Source of the DNA: Streptomyces pseudovenezuelae
GTDB lineage: Bacteria; Actinomycetota; Actinomycetes; Streptomycetales; Streptomycetaceae
Length of the DNA stretch: 64,000 nt
Assembly (NCBI RefSeq): GCF_029892565.1
Contig: NZ_JARXVH010000011.1
Coordinates: forward strand, 124,001 to 188,000
Reading direction: 5' to 3'
The notes under the pieces are model-generated. The model made no database searches. It had not been told where the DNA came from and saw only the letters and a list, made by a program, of their open reading frames with translations. This document shows positions 58,515 to 64,000 of the stretch, in pieces. The position numbers and the translations under genes were made by a program. Positions within the stretch are counted from its first letter, which is position 1. Every line of letters starts with the position of its first letter.

Positions 58515-60176
58515 TCAGGACGGCAGGCCCGCCCAGAAGCCGAGGTTGTGCTCCTTGCCGAAGTCCCGGGAGACCTTGGAGCAGGCCGCCGGGGGCCGGT
58601 CGCTCGCCGGTGCGGTGTCGCAGGCGACCAGTGACATCAACTCCCCCGTCTTGGCCCGGTACTTGGGCCAGGCGGGTGTACGGGCGCCGTTGGGATCACC
58701 GGAGGCGGCGAAGCGGCCCCAGTAGGTGATCATCTGGTGGGACAGCTCCAGTTGGTCGTCGTCGTAGGGCAGGGTCTGGCCGAGGTAGTCCCAGAGGTAG
58801 CCGAGGTCGTCGACGTGGATCGCGCCGCCGAACGGGAAGTTCCTCGCCGTCTCGCTCTTCTGCTGGAGCAGGAAGATCGAGGTGAAGTGCGGGGTGTCGC
58901 TCTCGGCGAACTCGTAGGCGTAGGTGGGCACCCACTTCGACAGCGTCGCGATGAGCTGTTGGCGGGTGTAGGAGGTGGAGCCGTTCTGGACGGCGGTCCA
59001 GGCCTGGCCCGGCGTCGGGTAGGCGCCGAGCGGGTACTCGGCGAGCACCTTGTCGGCGTTGGCTCCGTAGGCGGAGCGCACGGCGGCCTCGTACTGCGCG
59101 GCCGTCATCGGCGTACCGAGGTAGTCGTAGTTCTGGAAGGTGAACAGGCCGCGCTCGCTGTTGGTCTGGCCGAGCATCACGGGTACGCGGTTGAAAGCAC
59201 CGGTCCGGACGGCGGTGCCGGGGTTGACCGGGAAGGCGGAGCCGCCGAGGGAGGGTGCGACGCCGGCCTGTTTCTGGGCGGTGAGCAGGTCGGTGGCCGA
59301 CTTGCCGCGCAGACAGGCGAGGACGTCCGAGGTGCCGGCGCAGCCGACGGCTTTCACGAAGGCCTCGCTCTGTGCCTGGCCGGAGGCCGCGGACTGAAGG
59401 CTGCAGCCGCCGCTGAGGATGCCGGCGCGGGCGAACAGGCCTTTGGCGGTGGGCGAGGCGAGGTGGTCGCAGACCGAACCGGCGCCGGCGGACTGGCCGG
59501 CCACGGTCACGTTCTTCGGGTCGCCGCCGAAGCGGGAGATGTTGCCGTGCACCCAGCGCAGGGCCGCCTGCTGGTCGAGGAGGCCGTAGTTGCCGGGGCC
59601 GTCCTTGCTCTCGGCCTGCAGCTGGGGCAGGTTGAGGGTGCCGAGCACGCCGACGCGGTAGTTGACGGTGACGACGATCGCGCCGGTCTGCTCGACGAAC
59701 TTGCGCGGGTTGGTGTCCTGGCCCGCGCCCCCGGTGAAGCCGCCGCCGTGGATCCAGACCAGGACGGGTGTTCTCGCCCGGGCGCCGTCCGGGACATAGA
59801 CGTTGAGGGCCAGGCAGTCCTCGGTGGTGATCGTCTTCTCGTAGCCGGGGTCCCAGCCGCTGTTCTGCGCGCACCGGTCGCTGAAGGCGCCGGCGTCGCG
59901 CACGCCGGACCACGGGGTGACCGGCTGCGGGGGCTTCCAGCGGTTCACGCCGGCGGCGTCGGCCGCGTAGGGGATGCCCAACCACTCGTCGTAGCCGGTG
60001 CGTTGGGCGCCGCGGACCTTGCCGGCGGTGGTCTGTACGGTGGTGGAGACCGGGCGTTCGTGGGTTCCGGTCTGTGTGGAGTGGGCCGCTACGGGGGCCG
60101 CGATGCCCAGGCCCAGGAGGCTCACGGTGGTCAGGACGGCGCGGGTTCTGCCGCGCAGGACGGTGATCGCTCTCAT
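58515..60176 (-). CDS. Secreted type-B carboxylesterase
   Basis: A 553-residue exported esterase. The signal peptide is residues 1-31 ('MRAITVLRGRTRAVLTTVSLLGLGIAAPVAA'). The carboxylesterase fold has the oxyanion 'PVLVWIHGGGFTGGAGQD' (~125), nucleophile Ser in 'VTVAGQSAGAGSVCDHLASPTAKGLF' (GQSAGAGS, ~205), an acidic residue in 'GQTNSERGLFT' (~330) and a His in 'LELSHQMITYWGRFAASGDPN' (~445). The paired Cys residues fit disulfides. It is probably lipid- or ester-degrading and released from the cell. ATG 60176 follows AGGAGC. It is convergent with the GH15 gene (37-bp gap) and divergent from the NfdA-like gene. Confidence 0.92.
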   Translation of the reverse strand: MRAITVLRGRTRAVLTTVSLLGLGIAAPVAAHSTQTGTHERPVSTTVQTTAGKVRGAQRTGYDEWLGIPYAADAAGVNRWKPPQPVTPWSGVRDAGAFSDRCAQNSGWDPGYEKTITTEDCLALNVYVPDGARARTPVLVWIHGGGFTGGAGQDTNPRKFVEQTGAIVVTVNYRVGVLGTLNLPQLQAESKDGPGNYGLLDQQAALRWVHGNISRFGGDPKNVTVAGQSAGAGSVCDHLASPTAKGLFARAGILSGGCSLQSAASGQAQSEAFVKAVGCAGTSDVLACLRGKSATDLLTAQKQAGVAPSLGGSAFPVNPGTAVRTGAFNRVPVMLGQTNSERGLFTFQNYDYLGTPMTAAQYEAAVRSAYGANADKVLAEYPLGAYPTPGQAWTAVQNGSTSYTRQQLIATLSKWVPTYAYEFAESDTPHFTSIFLLQQKSETARNFPFGGAIHVDDLGYLWDYLGQTLPYDDDQLELSHQMITYWGRFAASGDPNGARTPAWPKYRAKTGELMSLVACDTAPASDRPPAACSKVSRDFGKEHNLGFWAGLPS

Positions 60177-60388
60177 TGCTCCTGCTCTCTGCGTGCGGGC
60201 TGGCAGGTAGTGCGCTTTGAGGGGCGTGAGGGGCGGAATGGCGCGTTCTGCGACCGTAGATCGGGCGGCATCCTGTGAGCAATATGTGCGACGAGATTGT
60301 TCACAGTGACCGGGCCTGTCGGCGTCCGGCCATCGCCGCGTAGCCTCGGCCCCGCCCCACCGCACGTGATCACACCACTGGAGCCCTC

Positions 60389-61906
60389 ATGACGAGCCTC
60401 GACGGCATCTCCGGCCCCCTTGCGGACACGCTCGCCGACCGGCCGCCCGCCCTGACGCTCGCGCGGGTGCGGCTGGGGGCGGGCGGCCCGTTGCGCAGTG
60501 TGCGGATCGAGGACGGCAGGATCGTCGCGATCGCGGAGGGCGACCTCGGGGACGGCCCGGTGGTCGACCTGGACGGGCGAACCGTGCTGCCGGGCCTGTG
60601 GGACGCCCATGTGCATGCCGCGCAGTGGGCCGGCAACCGGCACCGGGCCGACCTGGCCGGCCTGGGGTCCGCGCGGGCGGTGGCGGATGCCGTACGGGCG
60701 TACGCGGCCGAACTGCCCGGCGGGGACGTCCTGTTGGGGCAGGGGTTCCGGGACGGGCTGTGGCCCGACGTGCCGCACAAGTCGCTGCTCGACGCGGCGA
60801 GTCCGGACCGGCCGGTCGCGCTGATCAGCGCCGATCTGCACGCCGCCTGGCTCAACTCGCCCTGTCTGGCACTGGTCGGGCGCGGCGACCATCCCACGGG
60901 CGTCCTGCGGGAGCACGAGTGCTTCGAGGCGATCACCGCGCTGCCCGAGGTGCCCGAGGAAGTGCTCGACCGCTGGGTGGCGGACGCCTGCCGGGACGCG
61001 GCCGCGCGCGGTGTCACGGGTTTCATCGACTTCCACTTCTCGGACAATCTCGCCGACTGGAGCCGCCGCGCCGGGAGTTCGCCGCTCCCGGTGCGCGTAC
61101 GGGCCGCCGTCTACCCCGCGCACCTGGAGGCGGCGATCGAGCGCGGGCTGCGCACCGGTGACGTGCTGCCCGGGACCGGCGGCCTGGTCCAGGTCGGCCC
61201 CCTCAAGCTCTTCACCGACGGCTCCCTCAACACGCGGACCGCGCTGTGCTGCGACCCGTACCCCGGCATGGAGGACACCGAGGAGGCGTACGGCATCGAG
61301 GAGACGCCGTACGCCGAACTGGTCCGGCTGATGCGGCGCGCCTCCGCGCACGGGATCGAGCCGGCCGTCCACGCGATCGGCGACCGGGCCAACACCCTTG
61401 CCCTGGACGCGTTCGAGGCGGTCCGCTGCCGTGGGCGCATCGAGCACGCCCAGTTGCTGTCGGCCGCCGATGTGCCGCGGTTCGCGGAGTTGGGGGTGAC
61501 GGCGAGTGTGCAGCCCGCGCACGCCACCGACGACCGCGATGTGGCGGACGTGCACTGGGCGGGACGCACCGGGCGGGCCTTCGCCTACGCCGACCTGCTG
61601 GCGTCGGGCGCCCGGCTGGAGTTCGGCTCCGACGCCCCCGTCTCGCCGCTCGACCCGTGGCTCGGCATCGCCTCGGCCGTCAGCCGGACGAGCGACGAGC
61701 GGGCCGCCTGGCATCCGGAGCAGCGGGTCCCGGTGCGGGCGGCGCTGGCCGCGTCGGCGCTCGGGCGGTCGCTGATCCGGGTCGGCGACGAGGCCGATCT
61801 GGTGGTCGTGGACGTGGATCCGCTGGAGGCGGACACGGACACGCTGCGGGAGATGCCGGTGCACGCGACGCTGCTGGCGGGGCGGTGGACGCACGGTCCT
61901 TGCTGA
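60389..61906 (+). CDS. NfdA/YtcJ-type metal-dependent amidohydrolase
   Basis: A 505-residue amidohydrolase. The first metal motif HxH is 'LPGLWDAHVHAAQWA' (~72-74), followed by 'VQVGPLKLFTDGSLNTRTALCCDPYPG' (bearing the Lys, ~265). The His ligands are in 'GIEPAVHAIGDRANTLALDAFEAV' (~324) and 'GRIEHAQLLSAADVPRFAELGVTASVQPAHATDD' (His and Gln/His, ~350-373), and the Asp in 'LEFGSDAPVSPLDPWLGI' (~415). This is the YtcJ/NfdA group, which hydrolyses N-formyl or N-acyl amines. ATG 60389 is chosen. Its own terminator follows. Substrate unknown. Confidence 0.9.
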   Translation: MTSLDGISGPLADTLADRPPALTLARVRLGAGGPLRSVRIEDGRIVAIAEGDLGDGPVVDLDGRTVLPGLWDAHVHAAQWAGNRHRADLAGLGSARAVADAVRAYAAELPGGDVLLGQGFRDGLWPDVPHKSLLDAASPDRPVALISADLHAAWLNSPCLALVGRGDHPTGVLREHECFEAITALPEVPEEVLDRWVADACRDAAARGVTGFIDFHFSDNLADWSRRAGSSPLPVRVRAAVYPAHLEAAIERGLRTGDVLPGTGGLVQVGPLKLFTDGSLNTRTALCCDPYPGMEDTEEAYGIEETPYAELVRLMRRASAHGIEPAVHAIGDRANTLALDAFEAVRCRGRIEHAQLLSAADVPRFAELGVTASVQPAHATDDRDVADVHWAGRTGRAFAYADLLASGARLEFGSDAPVSPLDPWLGIASAVSRTSDERAAWHPEQRVPVRAALAASALGRSLIRVGDEADLVVVDVDPLEADTDTLREMPVHATLLAGRWTHGPC

Positions 61907-61927
61907 CGTCTCCTGATGCCGGAGACG
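61907..61927. terminator. Hairpin terminator of the NfdA-like gene
   Basis: CGTCTCC (61907-61913) and GGAGACG (61921-61927) form a 7-bp stem with a 7-nt loop directly after the TGA stop at 61904-61906. Confidence 0.65.
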
Positions 61928-62036
61928 GCTCGGGCCTGTCGTCCGTGGCGGCTCGGGCCACCCCTCGCACCTCGGCCCCCGCCAAGGCCTCTGACACCGG
62001 ATCAGCGTTCAAGCCGAATGAAGGCGACAAGGAAGC

Positions 62037-62055
62037 TTAGGTGAGGCTAACCTAA
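62037..62055. promoter_or_regulatory. Iron box (DmdR1/IdeR-type operator)
   Basis: TTAGGTGAGGCTAACCTAA matches the Streptomyces/actinobacterial iron-box consensus TTAGGTTAGGCTAACCTAA at 18 of 19 positions (only G for T at position 7). It is 111 bp upstream of the next start codon and is the only such site I noticed in this window. DmdR1/IdeR bound to Fe2+ would silence the gene downstream when iron is sufficient. Confidence 0.92.
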
Positions 62056-62166
62056 TCTTCTACGCCCGACCGGGAGGCCGTGCCGTGGACGAGTCGTGCC
62101 ACTCGCCACCCCCGCGCCGACGGCCCCCGTACGCACCGGGCCCGTGACCGCGAGGGGAAACGATCT

Positions 62167-64000
62167 GTGAGCAGCGACGCATCCCTGCACACCACGCTCG
62201 ACGATGTGCTCCACGGGCGCGCGGAGCTGCATCCCGAGCGGGTGGCGCTCGTCGAGGTCACGGACGACAGACGGGCCTGGACCTACCGCCAGCTGGACGA
62301 ACACGTCCGACGGCGCGCGGCCGAGCTGACCGCCCGCCGGATCTGGCCCGGCGACCGGGTGGTCGTCCAACTCCCGGGTTCCCTGGACCTGTTCGAGGAG
62401 TTCTTCGCGCTGCGGCGGATCGGCGCCGTACCCGTCGTCGTGCCGCCCGGGGTGCGCGAGTCGGTGACGCGGGCCGTGAGCCGGTTCACGTCGGCCGCCC
62501 AGGCGCCCGGGCCCGACGACCTCGCCCTCCTCCAGCTCACCGGCGACGGAGTGGGCGTCCCACGGCTGGTGCCGCTCGGTGACCGGGAGCTGACGCGCTC
62601 GGTCGAGGACAGGGCGATGGTCCTGGGCGTCGGCGAGGACACGGTCCATCTCGCCGCGCTTCCCGAACTGCCCGTCGGCGTACCGGGGTTGCCCGACTGG
62701 CTGGCGGTGCTGTGGGCGGGCGGCCGGGTGGTCCTGGCCCCCGGATCCCATCCGGACGCGGCCTTCCCCGTGGTAGCGGCCGAAGGGGTCACCCACACCG
62801 CGCTGCCCGCGCACCTCGTCGCAGCATGGACCGAGGCCGCCGGGGTCACCGCGTACGACCTGAGCGGTCTGGAGACCCTGGTGGTCAGTGGCGGAGCCCT
62901 CGACGAGCGGCCGGCCCGACGCGTGCGGCCCGCGCTCGGCTGCTCGTTGCGGCAGGTCTTCGGGACGGCGGAGGGCCTGGTCTCCTGGACCCGGCCGGAC
63001 GACGGACCGGAGGCGTGTCTGACCGGCCGGGGGCGTCCGGTGTCGGCGGCGGACGAGGTGCGGGTCGTCGACGACGCGGGCCGTGAGGTCCCCGACGGCA
63101 CGAGCGGTCATCTGCTCGGCCGCGGCCCCTCCACGATCCGCGGCTACTGGCGCTCGCCCGAGCACGACGCCGGATTCTTCACCGCCGACGGCTTCCACCG
63201 CACCGGGGCGATCGCGCGGGTGACCGACACGGGTCACCTGATCGTCGAGCGGGGGCCGGAGGTGTCCGTCGGTGGTCCGGGCGTGGTCGGGCGCGCCGCC
63301 CGCCTGGTCCCGGCGCCGCGCGGCCGACGGCCCCGTCCGCACACTTCCGAAGGGCACACCGAGATGACTCCTCCGATGTTCCCCTACGTCATGCCGACCC
63401 CCGCGATGCTGCCCGCCGACCAGACGGGCTGGACCCTCGATCCGGCCAGGGCGGCGCTGCTGGTCCTCAACCTGCAGAACCGGTTCGTGCGGGCGCTGGA
63501 GCGGGAGGCCGCCCCGGTCACCGAACTCCTCGCTAACGCACGCCGGTTGGTCGACGGCGCACGGGCCGCCGGAGTGCCCGTGATCCACTCGGTGCCGGCC
63601 GGCGACCGGCGTGCCTCCGGCCGGGGTCCCGTCCCGTACGCGAAGCTCGCCGGCCTGTCGGCGGGCGCGGCGGGCGAGGCGTTCGTCCCGCAGGTCGAGC
63701 CGCTGGCCGGGGACACCGTCCTGACCGCCCGGAAGTACAGCGCGTTCGCCCGGACCCGACTGGACGGCCGGCTGCGGGAGTTGGAGCGCGACCAGGTGGT
63801 GATCCTCGGGCTGTACGCCCGGGCCGGTGTCCTGATGACCGCCGGTGACGCCTGGGCGCAGGATCTGGAGGCGTTCGTCGTGGCCGACGCGGTCGCCGAC
63901 ATGACGCCCGGGAGCCATGAGTTCGCCCTTGAGTGGGTGGCGGACACGTGCGGGGCGGTGACGGCGACGGACCGGGTGGTGGCGGCGTTCGGCACCGAGC
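62167..64000 (+). CDS. Iron-regulated EntE-like adenylation domain fused to EntB-like isochorismatase domain, both with altered active sites (3' end outside window)
   Basis: One frame is open from GTG 62167 to the last base (611 codons, no stop). Residues ~1-395 follow 2,3-dihydroxybenzoate-AMP ligase (EntE): 'RRIGAVPVVVPPG', 'LPAHLVAAWTEAAGV', 'LRQVFGTAEGLVSWTRPDD' (~265), 'IRGYWRSPEHDAGFFTADGFHRTGA'. The P-loop has become TGDGVGVPR (125-133), the ribose Asp of TGD is Ala (348), and the ~110-residue C-terminal lobe with the catalytic Lys is absent. From Met 400 ('MTPPMFPYVMPTPAMLPADQTGW') an isochorismatase/EntB domain follows: 'WTLDPARAALLVLNLQNRF', 'DTVLTARKYSAFARTRLDG', 'VVILGLYARAGVLMTAGDAW'. 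The catalytic Asp of 'HDMQ' is Asn (435) and the expected Lys is Ala (521). A GAAGGG before ATG 63364 could allow separate translation of the second domain. Confidence 0.85.
   Translation, partial: MSSDASLHTTLDDVLHGRAELHPERVALVEVTDDRRAWTYRQLDEHVRRRAAELTARRIWPGDRVVVQLPGSLDLFEEFFALRRIGAVPVVVPPGVRESVTRAVSRFTSAAQAPGPDDLALLQLTGDGVGVPRLVPLGDRELTRSVEDRAMVLGVGEDTVHLAALPELPVGVPGLPDWLAVLWAGGRVVLAPGSHPDAAFPVVAAEGVTHTALPAHLVAAWTEAAGVTAYDLSGLETLVVSGGALDERPARRVRPALGCSLRQVFGTAEGLVSWTRPDDGPEACLTGRGRPVSAADEVRVVDDAGREVPDGTSGHLLGRGPSTIRGYWRSPEHDAGFFTADGFHRTGAIARVTDTGHLIVERGPEVSVGGPGVVGRAARLVPAPRGRRPRPHTSEGHTEMTPPMFPYVMPTPAMLPADQTGWTLDPARAALLVLNLQNRFVRALEREAAPVTELLANARRLVDGARAAGVPVIHSVPAGDRRASGRGPVPYAKLAGLSAGAAGEAFVPQVEPLAGDTVLTARKYSAFARTRLDGRLRELERDQVVILGLYARAGVLMTAGDAWAQDLEAFVVADAVADMTPGSHEFALEWVADTCGAVTATDRVVAAFGTE

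Noticed and set aside
1..64000. CRISPR arrays, tRNA or rRNA genes, prophage genes
   Set aside because: I saw no regularly spaced long repeats other than the four short 17-bp-step repeats at 26394, no cloverleaf-like sequences ending in a typical T-arm, and no phage structural or integrase genes.

Overview
The base composition (very high G+C, third positions nearly all G/C), abundant GTG starts, G-rich ribosome binding sites, and families such as a chaplin, TerD proteins and DmdR/IdeR-type iron boxes point to a Streptomyces (or close relative) chromosome. There is no rRNA, no tRNA that I can see, no CRISPR array and no phage module. The mix of housekeeping genes (lnt, rpiB, rlmG, alkB) and accessory genes suggests a chromosome-arm or arm/core border region.

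Layout. 1-3000: tail of an amidohydrolase, an AbgT-type transporter, and a scar in which a frameshifted AraC regulator is fused to remnants of an FAD monooxygenase. 3000-9100: furA-katG peroxide defence with its operator, a LysR regulator, an HD-domain gene divergent from a GlxA-type regulator, and a Nudix hydrolase. 9100-16000: lnt, a polytopic membrane protein, a small PH-like membrane protein, a Glu/Asp racemase-family gene, an HpnB-like glycosyltransferase and a two-domain TerD protein. 16300-23400: a Pro/Gln-rich protein, a MOSC protein, an Rv1733c-like membrane protein, a fusion of a right-handed beta-helix with a CbxX-type AAA ATPase, and a large membrane protein with a serine-hydrolase domain. 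23600-31230: a DeoR regulator, an SRPBCC protein, a Cds1-like cysteine desulfhydrase, a small gene preceded by four 17-bp-spaced repeats, an anti-sigma-like ATPase and an ABC/FtsX exporter operon. 31400-34440: a TetR operon with DUF4865 and a phosphotriesterase-like gene, then two small genes. 34570-37000: a plant-like class II ketol-acid reductoisomerase divergent from an IlvY-like regulator. 37000-42500: RpiB, ROK, AlkB, RlmG, a methyltransferase and a secreted SGNH hydrolase. 42640-44330: a chaplin gene that has lost its start to an IS200/IS605 TnpB element. 44400-48900: a CoA ligase and CaiB transferase joined at a deletion scar to a frameshifted RavA/MoxR ATPase. 49150-53260: a peptidoglycan-hydrolase cluster. 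53400-56540: another chimeric pseudogene, then an amino-sugar type cluster (class II aldolase, SIS isomerase/deaminase, DeoR repressor). 56640-61900: a GH15 hydrolase, a carboxylesterase and an NfdA-type amidohydrolase. 62037-64000: an iron box followed by a single open frame that joins a degenerate EntE-like adenylation domain to a degenerate EntB-like isochorismatase domain and runs off the window.

Main points of interest: (i) the iron-box-preceded EntE/EntB-like fusion, in which motifs needed for both catalytic activities are altered or missing; (ii) the plant-like ilvC with a proteobacterial-style divergent ilvY; (iii) three chimeric loci where fragments of unrelated genes are joined, plus a chaplin interrupted at its first codon, meaning at least four decayed loci in 64 kb; (iv) a 17-bp-period direct-repeat array before a small orphan gene; (v) a membrane protein joining a cytoplasmic HTH to an external muralytic domain, next to two genes sharing an unrecognised Cys-containing secreted module. 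All family assignments come from reading motifs and recalling family members; no database search was run.
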